A stretch of DNA of 14,978 nucleotides from Pseudobdellovibrionaceae bacterium. Lineage in GTDB: Bacteria > Bdellovibrionota > Bdellovibrionia > Bdellovibrionales > JAMPXM01. The stretch covers positions 1 through 14,978 of the forward strand of contig CAJYOV010000085.1 in the NCBI GenBank assembly GCA_913776405.1, in the 5' to 3' direction. The notes under the pieces were generated by a model. That model did not search any database, was not told the origin of the DNA, and saw nothing but the letters and a program-made list of their open reading frames with translations. This document shows positions 7,867-14,679 of the stretch, piece by piece. Each line of letters opens with the position of its first letter. The stretch's first letter is position 1. Both the position numbers and the translations under genes were made by a program.

Positions 7867-7895
7867 GTTTTAGAACGTTGTCACTTGGTTGTCAT
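7867..7895 (-). promoter_or_regulatory. candidate promoter of the nuo operon
   Basis: On the minus strand ATGACA (7890-7895) and TAAAAC (7867-7872) are separated by 17 bp, a fair sigma-70-like pair. Transcription would start near 7860, giving a leader of about 65 nt before nuoB. The -35 box touches the palindrome at 7894-7911. Confidence 0.4.
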
Positions 7896-7911
7896 TTCCG
7901 ATTTCGGAAAT
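7894..7911. promoter_or_regulatory. 18-bp palindrome, possible operator of nuo
   Basis: ATTTCCGA and TCGGAAAT form perfect 8-bp arms around a 2-bp centre. The palindrome abuts the candidate -35 box of the nuo promoter, a usual place for an activator or for a repressor that blocks polymerase. I do not recognise the motif as a site for a named regulator. It lies about 300 bp before the candidate start of the divergent protease transcript, so an effect there is less likely. Confidence 0.45.
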
Positions 7912-8207
7912 TTTCGCCGTCGTGACGCGAGGTTAAAGCCTCCGAGGGGGTGTTGATTTTGACTCTCAAGACCCGCTCTGAAACCTCTCGAAATTCGTGA
8001 ACTCGGCGGCGCTAAGATTCGTTTCACGAAAGGACCAATCGGATAGCGAAACGGTTGGCCGAACTTCCCGGAAACGAGCGCCAGCGAGAGCAATTTGCTC
8101 GCTTTTCGCGCAGCCCGCAATGGTTCCGCCCGTATGGTTAGGCGCGAGCTTGAGTTATCGAAACCATAAGCATGTCGCGTGTGGACTTCGATTTCTGTCA
8201 TTAACTT
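7912..8207. other. intergenic region between the divergent nuo and protease units
   Basis: I see no convincing gene here. A minus-strand frame of about 100 codons exists but would end inside the nuo promoter, lacks a ribosome binding site and has no recognisable sequence. A 6-bp stem (8083-8088 with 8098-8103) followed by TTTT is present and is probably too weak to terminate transcription. Confidence 0.45.
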
Positions 8208-8237
8208 TTGCAAACGCCACTTTCAGGTGCCTAGACT
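8208..8237 (+). promoter_or_regulatory. candidate promoter of the subtilase gene
   Basis: TTGCAA (8208-8213) and TAGACT (8232-8237) are separated by 18 bp, each matching four of six consensus positions. The transcript would have a leader of about 45 nt. The boxes are weak and other placements are possible. Confidence 0.28.
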
Positions 8238-8276
8238 TTGATCCATTCAATTTTCAGCACGGACGCTGGTACCAGT

Positions 8277-8283
8277 GGAGGGG
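8277..8283 (+). promoter_or_regulatory. Shine-Dalgarno site fixing the subtilase start
   Basis: GGAGGGG lies five bases before the ATG at 8289, close to the ideal spacing. It decides between this ATG, an upstream TTG at 8238 and a downstream ATG at 8307. Confidence 0.75.
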
Positions 8284-8288
8284 ACCTA

Positions 8289-9794
8289 ATGGGACTGTCA
8301 GGAAGAATGATTAAAACTGTCGCAATGGCGACAACACTTTTCGTAGGTGGAGCAGCTTCAGCTGCAACCGATAGCAACGATCTGCTCATCAAGTTCAAAG
8401 ACGCACAGGCGATCAAAGGCTTTACGACAATGGCTCAACAAGGCGGCGGCCAAGTTGAAACTCTCGGCTCGGGTAACTGGGTTCACGTGAAGCTCACGGC
8501 TCAGAACTTAAAAACAATGACTCTGAAAGAGATCAAAAACCATCCAGCGGTCGCGTCTGTTCAGCCGAACTACCCGGTCCACTTGATGGAAAACTACCAG
8601 CTGAAGGATGCGGCTCTTCGCGCAAAACTTCAGCACATGATCGACGGCTCTGGTAACGCGGCTAACAAGCCTGCGAAATCGACAGCTGCTGCCGACAACC
8701 CAGCGATTCCAAGCGCGGGTCCAGCTTCAGGCACAGGTGCAGACCCGGACTTCTCGAAGCAATGGGGTATGAACGATATTGGCGCCAACAAATCATGGCA
8801 GAAAACTCGCGGCGAACAGATGATCGTTGCGGTGATCGATACCGGTGTCGACTACACTCACGAAGACCTCGTCGACAACTTGTGGAGAAACCCGGGCGAA
8901 ACTGGAACAGACGCTCAAGGTCGCGACAAATCGACAAACGGCGTTGATGACGACGGCAACGGTTTCATCGATGACGTCATCGGTTGGGATTTCGCTACGA
9001 ACGACAACAAGCCTTATGACCTCGCAGGCGACCCGCTTGAAGTCATCATGAAAGGCATGAACCCAGGCCACGGCACACACTGCGCCGGCAACGTTGGCGC
9101 GCGCGCTGACAACGGCAAGGGTATCGCGGGTGTTGCACCGAACGTGAAAATCATGGCAATGCGTTTCTTGACTGAAAAAGGTCAGGGCACGACAGCTGGC
9201 GCAATCCAAGCGATCGATTACGCCGTAAAAATGGGCGCGAAAGTTCTTTCGAACTCATGGGGTTCGGAAGGCGAAGACTCAAGCGACGCGCAAGAAAACT
9301 TGGCACTTCGCGAAGCGATCCAGCGCGCTGAAGCGGCTGGCGTTCTCTTCGTAGCGGCGGCAGGTAACGGCCACAGCGGTGTTGGTTACGATAACGATAC
9401 CGATGCGAAACCAGGCTACCCAGCCTCTTACGACTACGATTCAATCTTGTCGGTCGCAGCAATCGCGAAAGACAACACACTCGGTTCATTCTCAAACTGG
9501 GGTGTGAAGTCCGTTGATATCGCAGCACCAGGCGTTGTCGTTTACTCGACAACGGTCGGCAACAAGTACTCGGACACAGTCGTCGACATGTTCGGTATCA
9601 AAGCGACATGGGATGGAACGTCGATGGCAACTCCGCACGTTGCGGGCGCAGCGGCGCTCTACTGGTCAGCTCACCCGACTCTCACGGCAAAAGAAGTGAA
9701 AGCCGCGATCTTGAACTCAGCGACTCCGGTCCCTGCCCTCGCAGGCAAACTCGTCACTGGCGGCAAGCTCTCAGTCGAAAACCTCATGCGTTAA
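8289..9794 (+). CDS. secreted subtilisin-like serine protease (peptidase S8)
   Basis: The 501-aa preproprotein has a basic-hydrophobic signal peptide (residues 1 to about 25; likely cleavage after ASA in GGAASA|AT). An inhibitor-I9-like propeptide (about 30-100) follows, then an Ala/Pro/Gly-rich linker (about 118-152) and a subtilisin catalytic domain (about 155-480). The catalytic residues are all present: Asp 184 (AVIDTGVDYTHEDL), His 261 (GHGTHCAGN), the oxyanion Asn 360 (AAAGNG) and Ser 445 (GTSMATPHVAGAAAL). The acidic loop NGVDDDGNGFIDD (217-229) is likely a calcium site. There is no C-terminal extension. It should act as an endopeptidase in the periplasm or outside the cell after removal of the propeptide. 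It stands alone, divergent from nuo, with its own terminator. In a predatory or scavenging bacterium it could digest prey or environmental protein, but that is inference. Confidence 0.95.
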   Translation: MGLSGRMIKTVAMATTLFVGGAASAATDSNDLLIKFKDAQAIKGFTTMAQQGGGQVETLGSGNWVHVKLTAQNLKTMTLKEIKNHPAVASVQPNYPVHLMENYQLKDAALRAKLQHMIDGSGNAANKPAKSTAAADNPAIPSAGPASGTGADPDFSKQWGMNDIGANKSWQKTRGEQMIVAVIDTGVDYTHEDLVDNLWRNPGETGTDAQGRDKSTNGVDDDGNGFIDDVIGWDFATNDNKPYDLAGDPLEVIMKGMNPGHGTHCAGNVGARADNGKGIAGVAPNVKIMAMRFLTEKGQGTTAGAIQAIDYAVKMGAKVLSNSWGSEGEDSSDAQENLALREAIQRAEAAGVLFVAAAGNGHSGVGYDNDTDAKPGYPASYDYDSILSVAAIAKDNTLGSFSNWGVKSVDIAAPGVVVYSTTVGNKYSDTVVDMFGIKATWDGTSMATPHVAGAAALYWSAHPTLTAKEVKAAILNSATPVPALAGKLVTGGKLSVENLMR

Positions 9795-9813
9795 GATCCT
9801 GCTCCGCAGGATC
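9795..9813 (+). other. hairpin immediately after the subtilase stop codon
   Basis: GATCCTGC (9795-9802) and GCAGGATC (9806-9813) are perfect 8-bp arms around a 3-nt loop, beginning at the base after the stop codon. No T-run follows. It may stabilise the mRNA 3' end ahead of the true terminator. Confidence 0.5.
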
Positions 9814-9857
9814 CGCGCTGGACGCGCGATAAAACTACCGATTAGGATGCTCAAACC

Positions 9858-9891
9858 AAAAAGGCTTCGTGGCGACACGAAGCCTTTTTTT
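9858..9891 (+). terminator. intrinsic terminator of the subtilase gene
   Basis: The arms AAGGCTTCGTG (9861-9871) and CACGAAGCCTT (9876-9886) pair perfectly around GCGA. They are extended by A-T pairs (9858-9860 with 9887-9889), and T's follow on the plus strand. A-runs on the other side mean it may also stop minus-strand transcripts from the convergent gene at 10036. Confidence 0.9.
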
Positions 9892-9945
9892 ATTTCGAAG
9901 CGCTCTGGAGTTTAGTTTTCAGCAGCAGATGAAGAATCAAATGCG

Positions 9946-9996
9946 GTTTCAGTTCAGTTTGGGTTTTTAGTCTGACGCCTCAAACTGAACTGAAAC
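9946..9996. repeat. perfect 16-bp inverted repeat between convergent genes
   Basis: GTTTCAGTTCAGTTTG (9946-9961) is the exact reverse complement of 9981-9996, with a 19-nt loop. An outer pairing of AGCAGC (9921-9926) with GCTGCT (10016-10021), and GATG (9928-9931) with CATC (10005-10008), could extend the fold to about 100 nt. Neither strand has a T-run after the stem, so it is not a standard terminator. It could be the 3' structure of the minus-strand gene's mRNA, a small palindromic repeat family, or a remnant of a mobile element. Confidence 0.65.
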
Positions 9997-10035
9997 TGTC
10001 TCTGCATCCGCTACCGCTGCTACAAACTGGCCTGA

Positions 10036-10329
10036 TTAGGCAGCCTTTTTTGCCACCGAAAGAAGACCCACTTTTGCGCAGGCTTCGGCGAAAATTGGAT
10101 AGCATGTTTCTTTGAGGGCTGTTTCGTTTGGGGCGAATTTCACTTTCGGGAACGTTGAGTTTTCCCAGTGTTGAACGAACTCTTCTTCTTTCGAGTTGCG
10201 CGCAACTTTCAAAAGAACGCGCAAGTGAACGTCGGTCATCTTGCCGCCGCAAAGCATGTTCTTGAGATTGCCCTCACCTGTTGATTTTAAGAATTGGTGG
10301 AGGCTGTTCAGTTCTTCGGGTGAATACAT
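10036..10329 (-). CDS. small conserved-looking protein of unknown function
   Basis: I do not recognise this 97-aa protein. It begins MYSPEELNSLHQFLKS and appears mostly helical and soluble, with two cysteines (in NMLCGGK and KETCYP). There is no signal peptide or membrane segment. I chose the ATG at 10327-10329 because GAAGGG lies six bases upstream; a GTG at 10356 would add nine residues and has no comparable site. Reasonable amino-acid composition and the ribosome binding site support a real gene. It is convergent with the subtilase and divergent from the ABC exporter genes, so it is probably transcribed alone. The structure at 9946-9996 lies in its 3' region. Confidence 0.7.
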   Translation of the reverse strand: MYSPEELNSLHQFLKSTGEGNLKNMLCGGKMTDVHLRVLLKVARNSKEEEFVQHWENSTFPKVKFAPNETALKETCYPIFAEACAKVGLLSVAKKAA

Positions 10330-10491
10330 TACGATCCCTTCGTCTGTTAAGACCACATCTCAGGCTTCGACTCGCATGCGTTCTTCGTCATGCGTGCTCG
10401 GACCCACTGTTTACCTCCTTCTTATCGGAACTCTTCGAGCGCGGTGTTAGGCCCTAGGCAGGCGTCTCACATTGAGGCAAGCTAAGAGCCC
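10330..10491. promoter_or_regulatory. divergent intergenic region before the ABC exporter operon
   Basis: These 162 bp must hold the promoters for the small gene at 10329 (minus) and the exporter operon (plus). I find no convincing -35/-10 pair for either. CGCATG (10373-10378) and CATGCG (10389-10394) form a short inverted repeat that might be a regulator site. The start region of the first transporter gene has only a weak GAG ribosome binding site. Confidence 0.35.
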
Positions 10492-12285
10492 ATGTCGAAC
10501 CTACTTCAAGACACCACACTTCAGACTCAACCGTTCCGGTACTACTTTAAAAAGCATCCGCGCGTGTTCTTTCTGGGTTCGCTTTCTCTGTTCATTACGA
10601 ACTTCTTGGACGTGCTCACACCCTTAGGTGTGAAGTACGCAATTGATGCGGTAACGGCGAAAGATTCGACAAAGCTGATTCTAGCCATTCTGATCTACGT
10701 AGGCCTCATGACTTGCGTGGCACTTTTCCGTTTTGGATGGCGCTACTTCTTCGGTCGCTTCCATCACACCGTCGCGGAAGATCTTCGAAATCGGATCTTC
10801 GGGAAACTCACTGAACTTGGTCCAAGCTTTTATCAGCGCTCGCCTGTCGGCCAGTTGATGAGTCTGATGACCAACGATGTGAACACGTTCCGGATGGCGA
10901 TCGGGCCCGGGATGCTCACGCTCTTGGATGCGCTCTTTTTGTTGGGCATGATTCTGCCAATCATGATTTGGATTTCTTGGGATTGGACTTGGAAGACGTT
11001 GATCTTCATCCCGTTCATTCCTTTCATCATGAAAAAACTCGAAGCCGCCATTCACACTCGGTATCGCAAAGAACAAGATCTCTTGGCAGAAGTCTCAGCG
11101 AACACGCAAGAAATCGTTGCGGGTGTCCGCGTGATCAAAGGCTTCGCCCAAGAACAGAATCAACTCGACGCTTTCAACCGAAAATCACGGGAGTATGAGT
11201 TGGCCTGCAATTCTGTCGTGCAAGTCGACGCTCTTTTTCACCCGTCGTTTCAAAGCGCGATTATTTTAGGCGGCGTTTCACTTCTCTGGTTTGGTACTCC
11301 GGATGTGATGAAAGGGACCGTGACTCTCGGAAGCTTTGTGGCGTTTCACGATTACGTGCGCCGTATGGTTTGGCCGTTCAGCGCCATCGGTCTGGCTTCG
11401 AGCATGATGGAACAAGGGCGCGCAAGCTTCTCGCGCATTAAAGACCTTCTGTCGACTGAGACGGACATTCCGGATTTGGGCGATCAGACCATTGAAAAAT
11501 TTGAATCTCTTGAACTGAAAAATCTGACGTTTCGCTATAACGGTGCAATCGAAGATGCGTTGACTGACATCAACCTCACGATTCACGCAGGCGAAACAAT
11601 CGGGATCGTCGGCCCCGTTGGTGCGGGTAAAACGACACTTCTACAAGTCGCCACACGTATGTATCCGACGTCGCAAGGCTCTGTTAGAATCAACGGCGTC
11701 AATATTGATCGCATTCGTCGTGATTCGCTTTCGCATTTCATCTCTTATGTCACTCAAGATGTCTTTCTCTTTAGTGACACGATTGCCGAGAACGTAGCTC
11801 TAGGCTTTAGCGATTTCCCGGGCCTAGAGGCCGTAGAAGAAGCAACGAACACCGTCAACATCGATCAAGAGATTCGAGGTATCCCCGGCTCATACGGAGC
11901 TTATCTTGGTGAGCGCGGTGTGAATTTATCGGGTGGTCAGAAGCAACGCCTGACGATTGCTCGTGCGATGATTCGCAGATCACAGCTTGTGATTCTAGAC
12001 GACTCCCTGAGCGCAGTGGACGGCCGCACGGAAAAAGCGATCACCCGCGCGCTCAAATCGAACTTGGCAGCGAACTCAGAAGATGGCAGCACGAAACGCA
12101 CTGTCATTCTTGTCTCGCACCGTTTAGCAACGTTGAAACACGCTGATCGCATCGTCGTCATGAACCGCGGTCGTATCGAAGCGATCGGCACGCACGAAGA
12201 GCTTTTAACAATGAGCCAAACCTACCGCGAAATGAACTCGATGCAAAACATGGCGCCTCCGGCACAGACGGGATCACACGCATGA
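10492..12285 (+). CDS. mdlA: MdlA-like ABC exporter half-transporter (degenerate Walker B subunit)
   Basis: The 597-aa protein has a type IV (ABC exporter) membrane domain with about six helices in residues 23-310 and a C-terminal ATPase domain (about 337-575). Walker A is GPVGAGKTT (374-382), the Q-loop Gln is 422 (YVTQDVFLF), the signature LSGGQ (479-483) is canonical and the H-loop is His 543. Walker B ends LVILDD (499-504), so the catalytic Glu is Asp 504. That marks the degenerate half of a heterodimer, as in E. coli MdlA and TM287/BmrC-type subunits. Its LSGGQ would complete the active site of the partner encoded next. MdlAB-type pumps move lipophilic compounds or drugs out of the cytoplasm; the substrate here is unknown. 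The end overlaps the next gene by ATGA. The symbol follows family resemblance, not proven orthology. Confidence 0.88.
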   Translation: MSNLLQDTTLQTQPFRYYFKKHPRVFFLGSLSLFITNFLDVLTPLGVKYAIDAVTAKDSTKLILAILIYVGLMTCVALFRFGWRYFFGRFHHTVAEDLRNRIFGKLTELGPSFYQRSPVGQLMSLMTNDVNTFRMAIGPGMLTLLDALFLLGMILPIMIWISWDWTWKTLIFIPFIPFIMKKLEAAIHTRYRKEQDLLAEVSANTQEIVAGVRVIKGFAQEQNQLDAFNRKSREYELACNSVVQVDALFHPSFQSAIILGGVSLLWFGTPDVMKGTVTLGSFVAFHDYVRRMVWPFSAIGLASSMMEQGRASFSRIKDLLSTETDIPDLGDQTIEKFESLELKNLTFRYNGAIEDALTDINLTIHAGETIGIVGPVGAGKTTLLQVATRMYPTSQGSVRINGVNIDRIRRDSLSHFISYVTQDVFLFSDTIAENVALGFSDFPGLEAVEEATNTVNIDQEIRGIPGSYGAYLGERGVNLSGGQKQRLTIARAMIRRSQLVILDDSLSAVDGRTEKAITRALKSNLAANSEDGSTKRTVILVSHRLATLKHADRIVVMNRGRIEAIGTHEELLTMSQTYREMNSMQNMAPPAQTGSHA

Positions 12286-14111
12286 GCGCACAAGCGTCTG
12301 CACAACCGGTGAACGAGTTCCACGACACGGATCGTGAAGATAAAGTTCGCGTTGGGACATCGATTCGCGAGATTTTAGTACGCCTCTGGCCTTACTTCAT
12401 GCGCCGGAAGGTACAGTTTGGTTTTTCGATTCTTGCTGTGTTTCTGGGCGCGGGCGCTGCCCGATTAGCCGTTGTCGTGTTCGGGCTTGTGATCGACCGT
12501 GGCGTGCTCAAGAACGATCACGGCTTCGTCGCAATGGCGATTATCGGTTACTTCCTACTGCAAGTCGGCGGGACGCTGATGGACTATTTGCAGATGGTGG
12601 TCTTCGGCCGTTTAGGAAACCGGATTCTCTTCGACCTCCGCTCGGAACTTGTTCGTCATGTACAAGATCTGCCGATCTCTTATTTTGATAAGACGCCGAG
12701 CGGTCGTATCGTGACTCGCTTAACGAATGATGTTGTTAGTCTCGGCGAAGTCTTCACCCAAGGTTTGATCATGGTTTTTGCGGCCCTTGTCTCAATGGCC
12801 GCGATCGTAACTGCGATGTTCGCTATTTCTTGGAAGCTCACGATTGCAACCTTGATCATCGCACCCCCAATCATTTACATCGTGAAGCGCTTGAGCGACC
12901 GTGTTCTCGACGCACTTCGCGCATCGAAGGGCAAACTGGCAGCAATCAATGCCTTCGTCGCTGAGAATGTCGGCGGCATGCGGATCCTTCAACTCTATGG
13001 CCGAGTCGGTCGCAACAATGCGCGTTTTCAGAAACTCTCCGGCGAGTACAGGCAAGACATGATGAATCAGGTCATGGCCTACGCCCTCCTTTGGCCGCTC
13101 GTAAGTTTATTCAACGGCTTCTCGGTTGCTGTCGCTCTTTATTATGGTGGTCGCCTCACACTCGACGGCACAATCACAACAGGCGCGATGGTCGCTTTCT
13201 TGTTACACACACGCGCCTTCATCGACCCGCTTCACTTAATTCTCGAAAAGTATCAAGTGCTCCAAAATTCCCTTTCGGGCGCGGAGCGTGTATTCACGCT
13301 GCAAGATGAAAAAGCAGAGTCTCAAGAGGGTCTCGATTCAATCGATCGTTTAGCTGGTGCCATCGAATTTAAAAATGTGAGTTTCAAGTACAGACCTGAA
13401 CTTCCGTTCGCGATCGAAAACATCAATCTCAAGATTGAACCTGGACAGTCGGTCGCTTTCGTCGGTCGAACCGGTAGCGGTAAATCGACGTCGATCGCCC
13501 TTCTTCAGCGCCTTTACGACGTGACCGAAGGTGCAATCACGATCGACGGAAAGCCGCTCGATCAGTATGGTCGGAAACAACTTCGCGCGCGCATCGGAGT
13601 CGTTCAGCAGGATACATTTATGTTCCGTGGAACCGTTTCGCAGAATATTGGCCTCGGCGACCCCGCGATTTCAAAAGAGCGAACGCTTCGAGCCGCTGCA
13701 GGCGCCCGGCTTTCAGAATTCTTGCGCTCGCATGCAAATGGACTCGAAGCGAAAGTCGAGGAGCGTGGAGCCAATCTGTCGTTCGGCGAAAGGCAGTTGA
13801 TTGCGTTTGCACGAATCTTAGCATTCAACCCTGACATCCTCATCTTAGACGAGGCGACCGCCAATATCGACTCGCACACTGAGCAGTTAATTCAGGAAGC
13901 CACTCGAAAAGTGCGCCAAGGCCGAACGAGCCTCATCATCGCTCACCGGATTTCGACGATCATGGACTGCGATAAAATCGTGGTTCTCGACCGTGGCCAC
14001 GTCGCCGAAGTAGGAACTCACCAAGAGCTCTATAACTTAAGAGGAATTTATAGAAAATTATGTGACGCTCAGTTCGGCGAAGGAAAATCAGTCGACGAAA
14101 CGCCTATTTGA
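12282..14111 (+). CDS. mdlB: MdlB-like ABC exporter half-transporter (catalytic subunit)
   Basis: This 609-aa half-transporter has a cytoplasmic N-terminal stretch, about six membrane helices in residues 42-325 and an ATPase domain (about 360-595). Walker A is GRTGSGKST (395-403), the Q-loop Gln is 443 (VVQQDTFMF), Walker B ILILDE (519-524) keeps catalytic Glu 524, and the H-loop is His 555. The signature is LSFGE (499-503) rather than LSGGQ. That is expected for the partner of a degenerate subunit, and E. coli MdlB has a similar LSFG signature. Together the two chains would form one canonical and one degenerate ATP site. The start codon lies inside the end of the preceding gene (ATGA), so both subunits are probably made in equal amounts. 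A 6-bp hairpin follows the stop but without a T-run. Export substrate unknown. Confidence 0.89.
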   Translation: MSAQASAQPVNEFHDTDREDKVRVGTSIREILVRLWPYFMRRKVQFGFSILAVFLGAGAARLAVVVFGLVIDRGVLKNDHGFVAMAIIGYFLLQVGGTLMDYLQMVVFGRLGNRILFDLRSELVRHVQDLPISYFDKTPSGRIVTRLTNDVVSLGEVFTQGLIMVFAALVSMAAIVTAMFAISWKLTIATLIIAPPIIYIVKRLSDRVLDALRASKGKLAAINAFVAENVGGMRILQLYGRVGRNNARFQKLSGEYRQDMMNQVMAYALLWPLVSLFNGFSVAVALYYGGRLTLDGTITTGAMVAFLLHTRAFIDPLHLILEKYQVLQNSLSGAERVFTLQDEKAESQEGLDSIDRLAGAIEFKNVSFKYRPELPFAIENINLKIEPGQSVAFVGRTGSGKSTSIALLQRLYDVTEGAITIDGKPLDQYGRKQLRARIGVVQQDTFMFRGTVSQNIGLGDPAISKERTLRAAAGARLSEFLRSHANGLEAKVEERGANLSFGERQLIAFARILAFNPDILILDEATANIDSHTEQLIQEATRKVRQGRTSLIIAHRISTIMDCDKIVVLDRGHVAEVGTHQELYNLRGIYRKLCDAQFGEGKSVDETPI

Positions 14112-14193
14112 TTTGATTGTTTCAATCAGAGCCATGCCAAGAGAATTTGCGTAAAGCATCAGTCAGGTGCGGTCCGCGACCGATAAAGAACAC

Positions 14194-14640
14194 ATGATTG
14201 ACGTGAAATATAAGGTCCTTGGCGGTGTTGTCCTGTTTGCCGGCATTCTGATCTCGATGCATGTCCTCCACGATTCGAAACCAACACAAGAAACGGAATT
14301 GACCCAAAATTCTGAACTCGCAAAACGAAAAGGTTTCAGCGAGCTGAAAGAGCATGTTCAAAACCTCGCAGCGATTCAAAAAATGTGTCGCGACAAAGAC
14401 GAGTCCGCTTGTTACTGCGAACTCTCCCAGAAAATTACGGCAGAACATGAAGCCATTGATCGACTCCTAAAAGACGATCCGGTGCTTCGTACGTTTGTGA
14501 TTGCGGTCCGATACCCAGCCTCTGCTGAGCCGGTCGAACGTTACGACCTCAACCGCTTACCCGCTGTACCCGACGAGACAAGTTGCTTAAATACGGTCGC
14601 CGCGCCAACGCTCATCGACGGCGACACGCACGACATCTAA
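14194..14640 (+). CDS. small membrane-anchored protein of unknown function
   Basis: I do not recognise this 148-aa protein. It begins MIDVKYK and has one hydrophobic segment (about residues 8-24, VLGGVVLFAGILISMHV) that should act as an uncleaved signal anchor, placing the rest in the periplasm. A charged, probably helical region follows (about 35-100), with three close cysteines in KMCRDKDESACYCEL and a fourth (ETSCLN) near the end; these could form disulfides. The C-terminal third is Pro/Val-rich. A GTG at 14167 would add nine residues; neither start has a strong ribosome binding site and I prefer the ATG. It lies about 80 bp after the exporter operon in the same direction and might be cotranscribed, as no terminator intervenes. 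Confidence 0.65.
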   Translation: MIDVKYKVLGGVVLFAGILISMHVLHDSKPTQETELTQNSELAKRKGFSELKEHVQNLAAIQKMCRDKDESACYCELSQKITAEHEAIDRLLKDDPVLRTFVIAVRYPASAEPVERYDLNRLPAVPDETSCLNTVAAPTLIDGDTHDI

Positions 14641-14679
14641 GACCGCTTTTAATTAGATCCGCTTGGATTCGGAATTTAC

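Noticed and set aside
7212..7925. 237-codon plus-strand frame opposite nuoB
   Set aside because: Antisense to a well-supported gene, unusually rich in Arg, His and Cys, and runs through the nuo promoter; no recognisable sequence.
8083..8106. 6-bp stem followed by TTTT upstream of the subtilase
   Set aside because: Short stem with an 8- to 9-nt loop, upstream of the candidate promoter rather than in the leader, so neither a likely terminator nor an attenuator.
7881..8201. Possible small minus-strand gene upstream of nuoB, a candidate for the missing nuoA
   Set aside because: The translation has no transmembrane helices as NuoA would, lacks a ribosome binding site, and ends inside the candidate nuo promoter.
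8238..8255. FNR-like TTGAT..TTCAA sequence near the subtilase promoter
   Set aside because: Spacing and half-sites do not match TTGAT-N4-ATCAA; only 4-bp arms pair.
9946..9996. CRISPR-like or retron-like structure
   Set aside because: Only one inverted repeat pair, no repeat-spacer array, and no reverse transcriptase or Cas gene in the window.
14114..14128. TGATTG-TTT-CAATCA hairpin after the second exporter gene
   Set aside because: AT-rich 6-bp stem with no T-run; too weak to be called a terminator.
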